In this document: piece after piece, positions 27,744-38,775 of the stretch
Position numbering within the stretch: position 1 is the first letter of the stretch
Layout: each line of letters starts with the position of its first letter
From: Streptococcus sanguinis SK49
GTDB lineage: Bacteria; Bacillota; Bacilli; Lactobacillales; Streptococcaceae
DNA length: 64,000 nt
Assembly: GCF_000212815.1 (NCBI RefSeq)
Contig: NZ_GL890985.1
Location: 1,336,289 to 1,400,288, forward strand
Reading direction: 5' to 3'
The notes under the pieces: generated by a model
The model's database searches: none
Told to the model about the DNA's origin: nothing
The model's input: only the letters and a program-made list of their open reading frames with translations
Translations under genes and position numbers: made by a program

Positions 27744-27771
27744 AAATCCAACTCAAAGATAAGTTGGATTT
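27744..27771 (-). terminator. Terminator of clpX-engB
   Basis: A perfect 10-bp stem (AAATCCAACT/AGTTGGATTT) with an 8-nt loop, followed by three more Ts in the minus-strand reading, 11 bp after the engB stop. Confidence 0.75.
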
Positions 27772-27782
27772 AATTCGTAATA

Positions 27783-28370
27783 TTAAATTTTTGAAAAAAT
27801 TGCATCCCAAGCAGCATCTAAGCCATCCTTGGTGACTGAGGAAAAAAGAATGAAATCATCATTTTTGTCAAAGTCCAGCTTTTTCTTAATAGCTGACTCG
27901 TGCTTATTCCATTTTCCGCGAGGGATTTTATCTGCTTTGGTCGCTACTAGAACAACCGGAATGTCATAATATTTCAGAAATTCATACATTTGCACATCAT
28001 CTGCGCTCGGGTCATGACGAAGATCAACAAGGCTGACAACCGCTCTGAGATTTTCACGACTGGTCAGATATTCCTCAATCATCCGGCCCCATTTTTCACG
28101 CTCTTTTTTGGAAACACGGGCATAGCCATAACCTGGCACATCAACAAAACGCAACTTGTCATCAATGTTGAAAAAGTTTAGCAGCTGAGTTTTTCCAGGT
28201 TTTCCTGAAGTTCGCGCTAAATTCTTACGATTAAGCAGTGTATTGATGAAGCTGGACTTTCCAACGTTGGAGCGGCCAGCCAAGGCAATTTCTGGAATAT
28301 CATCTTGAGGGTAATGCGATTTATTGGCTGCACTCAGCAAAATATCAGCATTGTGTGTATTGATTTCCAT
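27783..28370 (-). CDS. engB: Ribosome biogenesis GTPase EngB/YsxC
   Basis: Essential GTPase in late 50S subunit assembly. 195 residues with G1 (GRSNVGKSS), G3 (DVPGYG) and G4 (TKAD) motifs. ATG 28370 is chosen because GAGG lies 6 nt upstream; the GTG at 28376 is part of that ribosome-binding region. The start is 10 bp after the clpX stop, the usual streptococcal clpX-engB pair. Confidence 0.96.
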   Translation of the reverse strand: MEINTHNADILLSAANKSHYPQDDIPEIALAGRSNVGKSSFINTLLNRKNLARTSGKPGKTQLLNFFNIDDKLRFVDVPGYGYARVSKKEREKWGRMIEEYLTSRENLRAVVSLVDLRHDPSADDVQMYEFLKYYDIPVVLVATKADKIPRGKWNKHESAIKKKLDFDKNDDFILFSSVTKDGLDAAWDAIFSKI

Positions 28371-28380
28371 AAGCACCTCG

Positions 28381-29610
28381 TTAGGCAGTTTCTAGAATAG
28401 GCTTATCTGTTCCATCTACTGCTTCTTTGGTAATACGGACAAGTTTGACATTTTCCTGACTTGGAACTTCAAACATGACATCCATCATAGTTTCTTCGAT
28501 GATAGAACGAAGACCGCGAGCACCTGTTTTACGTTCAATCGCTTTATTGGCAATCTCCTGCAGAGCATCCTCGTCAAATTCAAGCTTAACGTCATCATAA
28601 GATAGAAGTGCCTGATACTGCTTAATAAGGGCGTTCCTAGGCTCTTTCAAAATCCGAACCAAATCATCAACTGTTAGTTGCTCCAGAGCAGCAAAAACAG
28701 GCAAACGGCCAATCAACTCAGGAATAATTCCAAATTTTTGAACGTCTTCTGAGATAATTTCCTGCATATAGGACCCATCTTCGTCAATCGCTCGGTTATT
28801 CTGACCGAAACCAATGATTTTCTCACCCAGACGCTGTTTTACGATTTCTTCGATACCGTCAAAAGCGCCGCCAACGATGAAGAGAATGTTCTTGGTATCA
28901 ACCTGAATCATTTCCTGCTGCGGATGCTTGCGTCCACCTTGCGGTGGTACACTCGCTACGGTTCCTTCGATAATCTTCAAGAGAGCTTGTTGAACTCCTT
29001 CACCCGAAACATCACGGGTGATAGAGACATTTTCGCCTTTTTTAGCAATCTTGTCAATCTCATCGACATAGATAATGCCGCGTTCTGCACGCTCAATATT
29101 AAAGTCAGCTGCCTGCAAAAGTTTGAGGAGGATATTTTCCACATCTTCACCGACATAACCAGCTTCAGTCAGAGCAGTTGCGTCCGCAATGGCGAAAGGC
29201 ACATTGAGGCTGCGAGCCAGAGTCTGCGCCAGGAAGGTCTTACCTGACCCGGTCGGGCCAATCATCAAAATATTTGACTTTTGCAGTTCCACATCTTCTT
29301 CTTCACGGCTATCATGGTAGTTAATACGCTTGTAGTGATTATAGACCGCTACTGCCAAGGCACGCTTAGCTCGGTCTTGCCCGATAACATAGTGGTTCAA
29401 GATATTCAGCAGCTCCTGAGGTTTTGGCACCTCAGACAGATCTGCCAGCACTTCCTCGGCCAGCTCTTCACGGATAATCTCCTGTGCCAACTCCACACAT
29501 TCATTACAGATAAAGGCATTGTTACCAGCGATAATCTTCTGAACCTCATCTTGGTTCTTCCCACAGAAAGAACAAAAAACCATCATATCATCATTACGAC
29601 TTGTAGGCAT
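28381..29610 (-). CDS. clpX: ATP-dependent Clp protease ATP-binding subunit ClpX
   Basis: AAA+ unfoldase that feeds tagged or damaged proteins to ClpP. 409 residues: N-terminal C4 zinc finger (CSFCGK...CNEC), Walker A GPTGSGKT (about residue 120), Walker [10 protein letters not shown], and the ClpP-contacting loop (IGF near [10 protein letters not shown]). The ATG has GGAG upstream. It follows folA and a 56-codon gene, probably in one transcript. Confidence 0.97.
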   Translation of the reverse strand: MPTSRNDDMMVFCSFCGKNQDEVQKIIAGNNAFICNECVELAQEIIREELAEEVLADLSEVPKPQELLNILNHYVIGQDRAKRALAVAVYNHYKRINYHDSREEEDVELQKSNILMIGPTGSGKTFLAQTLARSLNVPFAIADATALTEAGYVGEDVENILLKLLQAADFNIERAERGIIYVDEIDKIAKKGENVSITRDVSGEGVQQALLKIIEGTVASVPPQGGRKHPQQEMIQVDTKNILFIVGGAFDGIEEIVKQRLGEKIIGFGQNNRAIDEDGSYMQEIISEDVQKFGIIPELIGRLPVFAALEQLTVDDLVRILKEPRNALIKQYQALLSYDDVKLEFDEDALQEIANKAIERKTGARGLRSIIEETMMDVMFEVPSQENVKLVRITKEAVDGTDKPILETA

Positions 29611-29661
29611 TGTTTACTCCAATTCTAAAATTCTAAATCTATTTATTTTCTTTCGTACATG

Positions 29662-29832
29662 TTAAAAAAGTGTCATATAAAAAGCATGAATGGAATTTAC
29701 CAAGTTTGTAAAAGCATTCAGCAAAAATAAAGCTGCCAGTCCAAACCGCTTTTTCCGAAAGGTTTGAACGGCACAAATAAGACAAATGACACATAAAAAG
29801 GCCGTAAAAAAACCAAAAATACTACGTTCCAT
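29662..29832 (-). CDS. 56-residue single-pass membrane protein between folA and clpX
   Basis: A short frame from ATG 29832 to TAA 29662: MERSIFGFFTAFLCVICLIC, then a basic turn (FRKKRFG) and a second hydrophobic stretch (LAALFLLNAF). It starts 2 bp after the folA stop with AAGGA about 10 nt upstream, which argues for a real translated gene coupled to folA. A small hypothetical gene occupies the same place in other streptococci as I recall it. Function unknown; probably one or two membrane segments. Confidence 0.7.
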   Translation of the reverse strand: MERSIFGFFTAFLCVICLICAVQTFRKKRFGLAALFLLNAFTNLVNSIHAFYMTLF

Positions 29833-29834
29833 TC

Positions 29835-30347
29835 TTACGAGTCCTTCCTTCGGTATCTTTTTATAGTGAAATCATAAGGATTTTTTTCATCTTTGGCATG
29901 AAATTCACTGCTAACTTCCTGATAAGGAGCCCAGTCAAATGTCTCAGGGAAATAGGTATCTCCTTCCAGCTTAGCAGCAATCTGAGTCTGAATCAATTCT
30001 TCCAAATACGGCTCAAAAGCCCTGATAATCTGCGCTCCGCCAATAATATACAAGTTTCTATCTTGCTTGTGGTACCAATCCAAGACATCTTCCACATTGC
30101 TGAACAGCAAGACATTCTCATTGTCAACTTGATAGTTCTTATCCTTGCTCAAAATCAGGCTGATTCGATTTGGCAAAACGCGACGCTGCAGACCATCAAA
30201 GGTCACACGCCCCATCAAAATAGCATGTCCAGTGGTTGTTGCCTTAAAATGCTGCAATTCTGCCGGGAGATGCCAGGGCATAACCTTGTCTTTTCCAATC
30301 AGACCATCCTCTGCCTGAGCCCAAATGGCAATAATCTTCTTTGTCAT
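29835..30347 (-). CDS. folA: Dihydrofolate reductase
   Basis: Reduces dihydrofolate to tetrahydrofolate with NADPH, target of trimethoprim. 170 residues; starts [20 protein letters not shown], with the active-site region [13 protein letters not shown] and IIGGAQI further on. It lies downstream of thyA, whose reaction yields dihydrofolate, so the two act in one cycle. Confidence 0.95.
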   Translation of the reverse strand: MTKKIIAIWAQAEDGLIGKDKVMPWHLPAELQHFKATTTGHAILMGRVTFDGLQRRVLPNRISLILSKDKNYQVDNENVLLFSNVEDVLDWYHKQDRNLYIIGGAQIIRAFEPYLEELIQTQIAAKLEGDTYFPETFDWAPYQEVSSEFHAKDEKNPYDFTIKRYRRKDS

Positions 30348-30471
30348 CCTTTTATCCTTTGTATTAGTAACTCTATTCTATCAAATTTGCTGTAAAAAGG
30401 CATGTTTAAAGTATGATTCAAGCAGAACTTTTGCAAAGGTTGGCTGTTTTCGCATACACTTATCAAAATCG

Positions 30472-31311
30472 TTAAATAGCCAAATCAAACTTCAGCTGAG
30501 GTTTAACGGGATCATAGTCTAATAACTCAAAATCTTCTGCTTTAATATCAAAGAAATTGGTCCCATCCGGCACATTTAAAACGAGCCGAGGTTGGCAGTC
30601 GCTAGGTTCCCGGCGCAATAGTTCCTCCGCCTGCTCGAACTGATTGTCATAGATATGCAAGTTATTGATAAAGTAAAAGAACTTGCCAATTTTCCAGCCG
30701 AAATGCTTGGCAATCATCATCTGCAGAGCCACATACTGCATAGCATTAATGTGGTGAGCAACCAACATATCATTTGAGCGCTGAGTCAGAGTCGCATCCA
30801 GATAAATGTCTCCATCTACACGCCGAACATCAAACATGGTTTGAAAAGCGCATGGAAGCAAGCCATCTGTTTCTTCAAAAGCTTCATAATCCCAGAGAGA
30901 GATGATATTGCGACGGTTCCAAGGATTGGCTTCCAACTGTTGGAGAATTTTATTGATTATATTGTGCTTCTTGACAACAGCTCCGTAGCGCTGCCCAATA
31001 GTACCTGTATCGCCAACTTCCCAGTCATTCCAATAATGAACATTGTATTTGTCATTGAGCAATTCCAAGCTATTAGACTGGTCTTGATAGATCCAAAGGA
31101 CTTCCTTGATGGCAGACTTAATAGCAATAGGGCGCAGAGTCGTGATTGGGAATTCTCCCTTGCTCAAATCGTATTCCGCAAAAGAGCCAGTGATATATTT
31201 GGAGTTAGCTACATTTCCATCCTTGTAGCGCGGACGGGCATTTTCAGAAAAAACACCCTGCTCCATAATTTTTTTAATATTCTCTTTGAAAATCGTATCT
31301 GCTAACGTCAT
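30472..31311 (-). CDS. thyA: Thymidylate synthase
   Basis: Methylates dUMP to dTMP with methylene-tetrahydrofolate. 279 residues with the catalytic Cys in [10 protein letters not shown], the phosphate-binding RRNIISLWD region, and NNLHIYDNQ. Its promoter overlaps the glk terminator. The gap to folA is 124 bp. Confidence 0.96.
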   Translation of the reverse strand: MTLADTIFKENIKKIMEQGVFSENARPRYKDGNVANSKYITGSFAEYDLSKGEFPITTLRPIAIKSAIKEVLWIYQDQSNSLELLNDKYNVHYWNDWEVGDTGTIGQRYGAVVKKHNIINKILQQLEANPWNRRNIISLWDYEAFEETDGLLPCAFQTMFDVRRVDGDIYLDATLTQRSNDMLVAHHINAMQYVALQMMIAKHFGWKIGKFFYFINNLHIYDNQFEQAEELLRREPSDCQPRLVLNVPDGTNFFDIKAEDFELLDYDPVKPQLKFDLAI

Positions 31312-31341
31312 GATTTCTCCTTCGTTCAGTGAGCTTTTTCT

Positions 31342-31350
31342 AGTATAGCA
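31342..31350 (-). promoter_or_regulatory. Extended -10 promoter of thyA
   Basis: Minus-strand TGCTATACT; no clear -35, since that position falls in the glk terminator arm. Start expected near 31335, 24 nt before the ATG. Confidence 0.5.
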
Positions 31351-31365
31351 AATTTTCTATAAAAA

Positions 31366-31393
31366 TTCTCCTACAGACCTTTCTGCAGGAGAA
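31366..31393 (-). terminator. Terminator of glk
   Basis: An 11-bp stem with one G-U pair (TTCTCCTGCAG/CTGTAGGAGAA), 6-nt loop, followed by TTTTTA in the minus-strand reading. Confidence 0.8.
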
Positions 31394-31415
31394 CAAATGA
31401 AGCATACTTGTAGAA

Positions 31416-32375
31416 TTATTGTAATACCAATGAAGCTGCCCCGATAACGCCAGCATCATTTCCAAGAGTAGCCAAGGCCAACTTGGTTGAAGTACGAACC
31501 TGCGGGAAGCTATTCTCTTCATAAACCTTGCGCACACCATCAAGTAAGAAGTCACCTGCAGCTGATACGCCACCACCAATAACGATTGTAGATGGGTTGA
31601 GAATAGAGCCGATATTGGCACAGGCAATTCCTAGATAGCGCGCGAAATTGCGATAGACAATCAGAGCCAGCTCATCGCCCTCTTTCGCCAAGTCGAAGAC
31701 AACCTTTGCATTAACATCTTCACCATTGTCGATCAGTTTTTTCAGCTCAGCATCACCAGCATACTCATCAGCATAGCGACGAGTCAGATTGACAATACCA
31801 GTTGCAGATGCAACCGTCTCCAAGCATCCCTTCTTGCCACAGGTACACAGAATTGGCTGATCGAAGTCAACAGTGATGTGACCCAACTCCCCTGCTGCTC
31901 CAGCAAGTCCGTGCAAGAGCTTGCCTTCTGCAACAATTCCTCCGCCAACACCTGTACCCAGTGTCATAAAGACTACATCAGGCTGGTTCTCTCCAGCACC
32001 TATCCAACGTTCGCCCAAAGCGGCAACGTTAGCATCGTTGTCAATATAGAAAGGAATCCCAGTCGCTTTTTCAATCTTATCCTTGACCGGCTGCAGCGTC
32101 TTCCAATTGAGGTTGTAAGCACCAATAACAGTGCCCTTTTCTCGGTCAACAACTCCTGGTGATCCCATACCAATTCCGATAAAATCCTCTGCTGAAAGCT
32201 GAAGCAAGTCCAAACGATGCAGGATTGACTCAATCATATCCTCTACGATGTGGCTTCCTTCGTCCAAAATATTGGTTTTAATGGACCATTTTTCTTGAAT
32301 TTCGCCCTCTGAAGTCAAAATAGCAAACTTAATAGATGTTCCACCAAGGTCAATTCCGATTATTTTTTTCGACAT
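31416..32375 (-). CDS. glk: Glucokinase (ROK family)
   Basis: Phosphorylates glucose released inside the cell. 319 residues: N-terminal phosphate loop (IGIDLGGTSIKFA), the ROK signature with zinc-binding cysteines CTCGKKGCLE (about residues 173-182) and the preceding HxxD-like GELGHITVD. No DNA-binding domain, so an enzyme and not a ROK repressor. AGGAGA precedes the ATG. A single-gene unit with an extended -10 promoter at 32406-32411. Confidence 0.93.
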   Translation of the reverse strand: MSKKIIGIDLGGTSIKFAILTSEGEIQEKWSIKTNILDEGSHIVEDMIESILHRLDLLQLSAEDFIGIGMGSPGVVDREKGTVIGAYNLNWKTLQPVKDKIEKATGIPFYIDNDANVAALGERWIGAGENQPDVVFMTLGTGVGGGIVAEGKLLHGLAGAAGELGHITVDFDQPILCTCGKKGCLETVASATGIVNLTRRYADEYAGDAELKKLIDNGEDVNAKVVFDLAKEGDELALIVYRNFARYLGIACANIGSILNPSTIVIGGGVSAAGDFLLDGVRKVYEENSFPQVRTSTKLALATLGNDAGVIGAASLVLQ

Positions 32376-32405
32376 GATATTCTCCTCTGTGTTTTATTTA
32401 TCATC

Positions 32406-32414
32406 ATTATATCA
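32406..32414 (-). promoter_or_regulatory. Extended -10 promoter of glk
   Basis: Minus-strand TGATATAAT, about 30 bp before the ATG; no strong -35. Confidence 0.5.
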
Positions 32415-32487
32415 GATTTTTTCAGTAAGGAAAAGGTTTGCATAAAGAAAAGTGAAAATCGAATTCTTCTTTATTCCCAAAGTAAAC

Positions 32488-32898
32488 TCACAACTCTTTT
32501 GTAAAATAATATCTTTCACCAGTATAGGGGTATTCTTTCAACGCGAACACTTCTGTATAGCCGTGCTGTTTATAAAAATCTGGGGCTTGAAACCGATACG
32601 TATCCACAAATGAATATTTGCATTTTCTTTCTCTGGCTTCTTGTTCAGCCCTACAAAGTATTTTTGAGCCTATGCCTTGCCCTCGTAAATCCTCACTCAC
32701 ATACAAATATTCAATCTCCAGCCAATTACCAAAAGTTTCGGCCGCCATACCAGCCAGCAGATTTCCTTGTTCGTCTTCTACATAGATGTTAAGAGGCTCA
32801 CTTTTGGAGAACTCTCTTTTAGAGCGATTGTAGGATCTGATTAAATTTCCCAGTTCTTGTGTCTTCTTCGAGTTGGTATTTTCCAATCTTAGTTTCAT
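32488..32898 (-). CDS. GNAT family N-acetyltransferase
   Basis: 136 residues. The acetyl-CoA-binding motif is clear at about residues 75-90 (VSEDLRGQGIGSKIL), and the C-terminal APDFYKQHGYTEVF is typical. GGAGG precedes the ATG. Substrate unknown. Stand-alone gene between glk and the operon ending at 32970. Confidence 0.85.
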   Translation of the reverse strand: MKLRLENTNSKKTQELGNLIRSYNRSKREFSKSEPLNIYVEDEQGNLLAGMAAETFGNWLEIEYLYVSEDLRGQGIGSKILCRAEQEARERKCKYSFVDTYRFQAPDFYKQHGYTEVFALKEYPYTGERYYFTKEL

Positions 32899-32969
32899 AG
32901 ATGCCTCCGTTCCATCTCTAAAGGTTTTAGATTTACAGTTTATGAAACTGTTCGGACTATATCTTCACT

Positions 32970-33557
32970 TTAAATATCCTTCTGATTTGCTCGCCATTGA
33001 TTATGGTAATCCATCATCGTTTCATAAATATATTTTGGTTTCTCTTTTTTCAATAACATAAGAGTAATTTCTAACGGTTCAGGAATACCAAACTTATATC
33101 TTTTGCTCTTTCTAGAAGCAAGCCTACTTCTCTTCAAAACTGCAGGATCCACTGAATGAAAACAAATCGTCAAAATATGACTCTTATTGAATAATTGATA
33201 TTTTGCATAATGTCGAATACGTTCAATTCTATAGTCTATTCTCTGGATTTCTTCCCAACTATAAAACGAAACTTCTCTAAAAAGAAGGGGTTTAAAGTAA
33301 AAGCCCTGTTCCGTTAGACGAAGAAAACGTTTATCCCTAAACAAACAAATCCATACCAAAATAGAGAGAAAATCAAAAACAATTGTACCTATCACTAAAA
33401 ACATTTTTTCAATCACAGAAATATTGGAATCGAATAATAGGTATCCGTTTTTAGATGGTAATACAAGAACTGTAGTCATAAAGACAGCAAGAGTGCTCTC
33501 CGATATAGCTAAGATGAATATCTTCAACCAGCTCTGACTAAACACTACTTCTTTCAT
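32970..33557 (-). CDS. Hypothetical membrane protein, last gene of the dapB-cca operon
   Basis: 195 residues of no recognised family. Two hydrophobic segments near the N terminus (about residues 12-35 and 50-75), then a basic soluble domain with the pattern LTEQGFYFKPLLFREVSFYSWEEIQ, reminiscent of bacterial PH-like membrane proteins. Its ATG overlaps the stop of the ABC-F gene by 4 bp, so translation is probably coupled. Function unknown. Confidence 0.6.
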   Translation of the reverse strand: MKEVVFSQSWLKIFILAISESTLAVFMTTVLVLPSKNGYLLFDSNISVIEKMFLVIGTIVFDFLSILVWICLFRDKRFLRLTEQGFYFKPLLFREVSFYSWEEIQRIDYRIERIRHYAKYQLFNKSHILTICFHSVDPAVLKRSRLASRKSKRYKFGIPEPLEITLMLLKKEKPKYIYETMMDYHNQWRANQKDI

Positions 33558-35422
33558 TCGTTTAACCCACTCAGGTATTCATAGCGCTCGTATTTTTCCA
33601 GCAGTTTCTCGTTCTGCTCATCCAGTTCTTGCTGGAGTTCAGACAGGCGAGCAAAGTCAGATCCATTCTCCTGCATAGCCGCTTCAATCTCAGAAATCCG
33701 CTCTTCCAGCGCCTCGATATCAGCCTCAATAGACTCCCACTCCTGCTTTTCAAAGTAGGTCATGCGCTTTTTCTCCTCGCGCACTTTGGCCGATTTTTCC
33801 TTTTCCGCCTTTCGGGAAATAGCAGAGCTTTCTGCCAGAAAGGCTTTTTCATCCAAGTAATCGGTGTAATTTCCGAAAAATTCTCTAATACCCCCATCCT
33901 CAAAAGCCAAAATCTTGCTAGCTATCTTGTCTAGGAAATAACGGTCGTGGCTGACTGTAATAACTGGCCCGGCAAAGCCTTGCAGAAAATTCTCCAAGAC
34001 CGTCAGAGTCGCAATATCCAAATCATTGGTCGGCTCGTCAAGAAGCAAGACATTTGGCTTTTCCAAAAGAAGCTTGAGCAGATAAAGGCGCTTTTTCTCT
34101 CCGCCAGAAAGCTTTTCGATTAAAGTCCCATGAGTAGAACGAGGAAAAAGAAACTGCTCCAAGAGTTCTGCGATGGAAGTCGTTCCGCTGCCTATCTTGA
34201 CCTCCTCAGCCACTTCTTGCAGGAAATTAATGACTCGCTTAGACTCATCCAAGCCCTCAATCTGCTGAGAGAAATAGGCCACTCGGACTGTCTCCCCTAC
34301 AATAAGCTGGCCAGCCTGAGGCTGAAGTTTACCGGCAATCAGATTGAGCAAGGTCGACTTGCCGACACCGTTATCTCCGACGATCCCAATGCGGTCCTTG
34401 TTCTGGATTAAAAGGCTAAACTGAGAGAGAATAGGCTTCTGGTCATAAGCAAAGTCTACGTTTTGAAACTCGATAACCTTCTTACCAATACGGCTGGTTT
34501 CAAAATTCATTTCTAGATTGCTCTCAGTCGTCTGGCCTGCCAAATCTTTCTTGAGGTCATGGAAACGATTGATACGAGCCTGTTGCTTGGTTGCCCGAGC
34601 CTGAGGCTGCCGTCGCATCCAAGAAAGCTCCTGCTTGTATAACTGCTGCTTCTTATGAAGCAAGGCCACATCCTGCTCATCCTGCTCTGCCTTAAGACGG
34701 ACATAGTCTTGATAATTTCCCTGGTATTCAATCAAGCGACCGCCATCCAGCTCAAAAATCCGTGTCGAAATATTATCCAAGAAATAGCGATCATGGGTGA
34801 TAAAAAGCACGGTCTTCTTTGAATTTTTCAAGAAATGCGTCAGCCATTCAATGGTATCAATATCTAGGTGGTTGGTCGGCTCATCCAGCAAGAGCAAATC
34901 GGCATCGCCTAAGAGAACCTGAGCTAGCTGAACTCGGCGACGAAGGCCTCCTGATAGCTGACCAACCTTAAGTGACAGATTAGTCAGACCAAGCTTGGAC
35001 AGGACCGTCTTGACTTGACTTTCTATTTCCCAAGCATGTAGTGAATCCATCTCAGACATAACCGCTTCTAGTCTTGACTGTTGGCTTTCATCATAAGCCG
35101 TCAGGAGCAGCTCATACTCTCGAATCAACTGCATTTCCCGTAAATCACTTGATAGAACAGTGTCAAGCACCGTTTGCTCTTCATCGAAATCAGGCTCCTG
35201 AGTCAGATAAGCAATCTTATAGCCCGTCTTAGCAGAAAAAGGGCTGACATCTCCGTCAAAGCCCGACTTGCCCGACAAGACATCCAGCAGCGTTGTCTTT
35301 CCTGTTCCATTGACACCAATCAGACCAATCCGATCTAAATCATGAATGATAAAGGAAATATCCCGAAAAACAGTCTTATCACCTACTGATTTGGTTAGCT
35401 TGTCAACGATAAAATCGCTCAT
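33554..35422 (-). CDS. ABC-F family ATPase (Uup-like)
   Basis: 622 residues with two ATPase domains and no membrane segments, as in ribosome-associated ABC-F factors. Walker A motifs: GVNGTGKTT (about residue 37) and GDNGVGKST (about 350). Signatures: LSGGLRRR and LSGGEKKR. Both Walker B motifs are followed by Glu ([22 protein letters not shown]). A charged C-terminal coiled coil (about 540-620) points to Uup-type proteins. Role in translation or ribosome rescue is known for the family; antibiotic protection is not implied. Overlaps cca by 4 bp. Confidence 0.9.
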   Translation of the reverse strand: MSDFIVDKLTKSVGDKTVFRDISFIIHDLDRIGLIGVNGTGKTTLLDVLSGKSGFDGDVSPFSAKTGYKIAYLTQEPDFDEEQTVLDTVLSSDLREMQLIREYELLLTAYDESQQSRLEAVMSEMDSLHAWEIESQVKTVLSKLGLTNLSLKVGQLSGGLRRRVQLAQVLLGDADLLLLDEPTNHLDIDTIEWLTHFLKNSKKTVLFITHDRYFLDNISTRIFELDGGRLIEYQGNYQDYVRLKAEQDEQDVALLHKKQQLYKQELSWMRRQPQARATKQQARINRFHDLKKDLAGQTTESNLEMNFETSRIGKKVIEFQNVDFAYDQKPILSQFSLLIQNKDRIGIVGDNGVGKSTLLNLIAGKLQPQAGQLIVGETVRVAYFSQQIEGLDESKRVINFLQEVAEEVKIGSGTTSIAELLEQFLFPRSTHGTLIEKLSGGEKKRLYLLKLLLEKPNVLLLDEPTNDLDIATLTVLENFLQGFAGPVITVSHDRYFLDKIASKILAFEDGGIREFFGNYTDYLDEKAFLAESSAISRKAEKEKSAKVREEKKRMTYFEKQEWESIEADIEALEERISEIEAAMQENGSDFARLSELQQELDEQNEKLLEKYERYEYLSGLNE

Positions 35423-36618
35423 TTCTTCTCCTCGATATAAGCATAAATGGCCTCTAAATTATTAGGCAAATGGCCATCTACAATAGCGTATTCCAACTCT
35501 TTCAGAATTTGACCAAGTTTTGGTCCTGGTTCAAAGCCGAACTCCCGCATCAGCATGCCGCCATTGACCGCCATTTCCTGCTTGTTATGAATAGTCAGAC
35601 TGGCATCAAGATTTTGAATGGCAGAGAAGTCCACTGCCAAACCTTGCGCATGTCGAAGCTCTTCTGCTTGTTGCAATAAGTCAATATCATAGTCATAGCA
35701 GTCTCGCTTGGTCAGGTTTCGTTCTGAGCGAATGGCCGCAATCTCAACCAAATCTTCTACTTTCTTGGCAAATTCACGAGAGGTCTTCCAGTCTTTTAGA
35801 AAGCCTTTGACATTTTGCACATCCAAGGCTAGCAAAAGGGCTGCCCAAGCCTGCTCAGACGCTGAAAAGCGAAAATCTGAAGCCAACTCGAAAAGCCTTT
35901 CTAACTTAGCTCTGCTTCCCTTCAAATCTGGCAAAAATTCTATGGCACCGCTTGTCAAGAGTGCCTCTAAACCCTTGCGCCAAAACGGAGCCAGCAAGAG
36001 CTTGTCGAATTCGATAAAAATTCGTTCAACCGAAATCTTTTCAAGCAAAGGAGCACAATCCTTCATAGCCGCAAAAGTATCTTGCTCTAGGTCAAAATCC
36101 AAGGCAGCTTGAAAACGAAAGCCCCGCATAATGCGGAGAGCATCTTCATTAAAGCGCTCTGCAGCAGTTCCAACTGCCCGCAAAATCCGATTTTCCAAGT
36201 CATTTAGACCATGGAAAAGATCAATGACCTGGCCGTTTTCATCCAAAGCTAGGGCATTGATGGTGAAATCGCGCCGCTTGAGGTCTTCCTCCAAAGAACG
36301 CACAAAAGAAACCTTACTAGGTCTGCGGTAGTCCACATAGACATCCTCGGTCCGAAAAGTTGTCACTTCGTATTCACGGTTATTTTCCAGAACCAAGACG
36401 GTTCCATGCTCAATCCCCACATCAACTGTCCGGTCAAAAATACGTTTAGTTTCCTCAGGATAGCTGGAGCTAGCGATATCCACATCGTGAATAGGTCGCT
36501 GTAAAAGGGCATCGCGAACAGAGCCCCCAACAAAATAAGCTTCAAAGCCAGCCGCTTTTATCTTCTCTAATACTGGCAAAGCCTCCTGAAATTCAGAAGG
36601 CAGAGTTTCTAATCTCAT
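35419..36618 (-). CDS. cca: CCA tRNA nucleotidyltransferase
   Basis: Adds or repairs the 3' CCA of tRNAs. 399 residues: nucleotidyltransferase motif GGSVRD...DVDIA (residues about 31-48), RRDFTINA, and the base-recognition motif [14 protein letters not shown]. Start overlaps the dapB stop by 4 bp. It is sandwiched in an overlapping operon with dapB and an ABC-F gene, a known streptococcal order. Confidence 0.95.
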   Translation of the reverse strand: MRLETLPSEFQEALPVLEKIKAAGFEAYFVGGSVRDALLQRPIHDVDIASSSYPEETKRIFDRTVDVGIEHGTVLVLENNREYEVTTFRTEDVYVDYRRPSKVSFVRSLEEDLKRRDFTINALALDENGQVIDLFHGLNDLENRILRAVGTAAERFNEDALRIMRGFRFQAALDFDLEQDTFAAMKDCAPLLEKISVERIFIEFDKLLLAPFWRKGLEALLTSGAIEFLPDLKGSRAKLERLFELASDFRFSASEQAWAALLLALDVQNVKGFLKDWKTSREFAKKVEDLVEIAAIRSERNLTKRDCYDYDIDLLQQAEELRHAQGLAVDFSAIQNLDASLTIHNKQEMAVNGGMLMREFGFEPGPKLGQILKELEYAIVDGHLPNNLEAIYAYIEEKK

Positions 36619-37382
36619 AGTAAATGTTCCAATCCATAGACTAATTCTGAGCGTTTGACAACCTCTTTAATGGCAAGATTAACTCCTGTCATAAAGGAAG
36701 CACGGTCATAGGAATCATGCCGCAGCGTCAATCCCTCTCCCTGGCTACCAAAGATTACTTCTTGATGGGCAACCAAACCTGGCAAGCGGACCGAATGAAT
36801 ACGCATGCCATCGAAATCAGCTCCGCGGGCGCCAACTATAGACTCTTCCTCATCAGCAGCTCCCTGCTGCTTGCTTGGTCTGACTTGACTGATGAGCTCG
36901 GCTGTCTTGATAGCCGTCCCACTCGGAGCATCCTTTTTCTGATCATGATGCAACTCGATAATTTCTACATTTGGGAAATACTTGGCTGCCTGTGCTGCAA
37001 ACTTCATCAGCAAAACAGCTCCCAAAGCAAAGTTCGGAGCAATCAATCCGCCCAGCTCCTTTTCTCTAGACAGTTTGATTAACTCTTCCAACTGCTCAGG
37101 AGTAAAACCTGTCGTTCCAACCACCGGGCAAAATCCCTGTTCCAGAGCGAAGTGAGTATTGTCATAAGCTACTTTTGGGGTTGTAAAATCAACCCAGACA
37201 TGGGCTTCCAGTCCAGCCAATTCTTCCTTGGCATTAAAGACGGGAACACCAGCCACTTCTTTTTCATCCGTAAAGGGATCCAGCAGTCCAACTAATTCTA
37301 GTTCAGAATCTTCTGTTACCATTTTATAGGCTGCTTGGCCCATTTTCCCTTTAAAACCAGCAATAATAACTTTGATACTCAT
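36615..37382 (-). CDS. dapB: 4-hydroxy-tetrahydrodipicolinate reductase
   Basis: Lysine and cell-wall precursor pathway; NAD(P)H-dependent. 255 residues from ATG 37382, which has GGAGGAG immediately upstream (a longer frame from 37415 is not supported). Nucleotide-binding start [14 protein letters not shown] and the catalytic signature [15 protein letters not shown] are present. Follows degV by about 40 bp. Confidence 0.95.
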   Translation of the reverse strand: MSIKVIIAGFKGKMGQAAYKMVTEDSELELVGLLDPFTDEKEVAGVPVFNAKEELAGLEAHVWVDFTTPKVAYDNTHFALEQGFCPVVGTTGFTPEQLEELIKLSREKELGGLIAPNFALGAVLLMKFAAQAAKYFPNVEIIELHHDQKKDAPSGTAIKTAELISQVRPSKQQGAADEEESIVGARGADFDGMRIHSVRLPGLVAHQEVIFGSQGEGLTLRHDSYDRASFMTGVNLAIKEVVKRSELVYGLEHLL

Positions 37383-37423
37383 GTTTCTCCTCCTTACAGA
37401 GACAAGCTCAGGCACTCAGACAA

Positions 37424-38272
37424 TCAAATCACAGGAATATAAACAAGTGCAACGCTACCCTTGCCTAGGTGTGTTCCAATGACGCTGCCAAAGGTTGCGA
37501 TAGGGACTTCACCTGCAATACCAATGTCTAGCAGATTCTGCTGAAGCTCAGCTGCCTTTTCTGGCGCATTGCCATGGATAACCATAACCTGATAAGCACC
37601 GCCCGCCATTCCTTCTTGGACAAGTTCCAGCATACGCTTGGTAGCCTTCTTCTCCGTCCGAATCTTTTCAAAAACCTCTATCACACCATGATCGTTAAAA
37701 TACAGAATAGGCCTGATACTGAGCAGATTTCCCAGAATAGCTGCACCGTTAGACAGGCGTCCTCCTTTTACCAAGTGGTTCAAGTCATCCACCATGATAA
37801 AAGCGCTGGTCCCATCGATCTGCTTCTGGACATTGGCTAAAATTGTTTCAAAATCTAGTCCTTCTTCTGCCCACTCTAGAGCAGATTGAACCATAATACC
37901 GAGCGGTGCACTGGTAATCTTAGAATCTGGAAAGGCAATTTGCAAACCATGAAATTCATCTTTCAGATACTGAATGTTTTGATAAAAACCAGAAATTCCG
38001 CTAGATAGAAAGAGTCCCAGAACATGGGTATAGTCTTTGCCGTCTAGAATGGTAAGAATCTCTTCTAGGTCCGCAATGCTAGGCTGACTGGTCTTGGGCA
38101 ATTCATCTGACTGAGCCATTTTTTCATAAAATTCACTAGCTGTTAAGTTTCTTCCTTCGACATAAGACTCACCGTCAATCACGACCGGAATATCCAAGAC
38201 GAAAAGATTTTCATTCTCCAGTAGGGAAGCCGGCAGATAGGCCGATGAATCTGTGATAACCGCTAACTTCAT
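37424..38272 (-). CDS. DegV family fatty-acid-binding protein
   Basis: 282 residues. DegV proteins bind fatty acids and present them to the FakA kinase. Visible: [11 protein letters not shown] at the N terminus, the KTSQPS loop (about residue 60) and [12 protein letters not shown] (about 88), all typical ligand-site segments. Starts 2 bp after the upstream DUF1149 gene's stop. Confidence 0.9.
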   Translation of the reverse strand: MKLAVITDSSAYLPASLLENENLFVLDIPVVIDGESYVEGRNLTASEFYEKMAQSDELPKTSQPSIADLEEILTILDGKDYTHVLGLFLSSGISGFYQNIQYLKDEFHGLQIAFPDSKITSAPLGIMVQSALEWAEEGLDFETILANVQKQIDGTSAFIMVDDLNHLVKGGRLSNGAAILGNLLSIRPILYFNDHGVIEVFEKIRTEKKATKRMLELVQEGMAGGAYQVMVIHGNAPEKAAELQQNLLDIGIAGEVPIATFGSVIGTHLGKGSVALVYIPVI

Positions 38273-38274
38273 GA

Positions 38275-38649
38275 TTAAAACTCCAAATTAATGCCTGGCA
38301 AATCCAGAGCAATTTCTGTCACTTCATAAGTCAAGCGGTTGAGCATAGTTAAGCAAGGCCGAGCCAGCTCTTCTACTTCATCGTGGTCAAATTCACTCGG
38401 TTCCTCAATAAGACGACCGTGAATGTGGTTAGCTTGCGAAATGGTTCCGCTGATAACAAAATTCTCAAAAACAATCATAAAAGTCAAAATCACAATCAAT
38501 GAAGTTGTGTGGGCTTCGATGTCTCTTTTGACCAATTGGAAATTCACATCAACCTTGGTTTCAGGTGTTCCATTTTCTTTTTCCCACTCAAAATTTCGGG
38601 CGTCAAAATGGTACTGACTAACAAATTCTTTTTCGCGCTGTATGTTCAT
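38275..38649 (-). CDS. DUF1149 family protein
   Basis: 124 residues of a small family conserved in streptococci and lactococci, function unknown. ATG 38649 is chosen: AGGAGAA precedes it, and the upstream extension to 38757 has no homology character. No signal peptide. A moderately hydrophobic stretch ([20 protein letters not shown]) lies in the middle and may be a beta-rich core of the SecB-like type. First gene of the degV-dapB-cca run. Confidence 0.78.
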   Translation of the reverse strand: MNIQREKEFVSQYHFDARNFEWEKENGTPETKVDVNFQLVKRDIEAHTTSLIVILTFMIVFENFVISGTISQANHIHGRLIEEPSEFDHDEVEELARPCLTMLNRLTYEVTEIALDLPGINLEF

Positions 38650-38738
38650 TTTTATTCTCCTAAAAATATGCGATAGGCCCATTATACCATATATCGAGCG
38701 AAGTTTCCATGCTAAAATTTGCAGGCCGGAAAACACAA

Positions 38739-38770
38739 AAAAGAATCTCACTGACAAGCGAGATTCTTTT
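38739..38770 (-). terminator. Terminator of the fruRKA operon
   Basis: A perfect 11-bp stem (AAAAGAATCTC/GAGATTCTTTT) with a 10-nt loop, continuing into TT and GTG in the minus-strand reading, 6 bp after the fruA stop. Confidence 0.8.
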
Positions 38771-38775
38771 AAATA

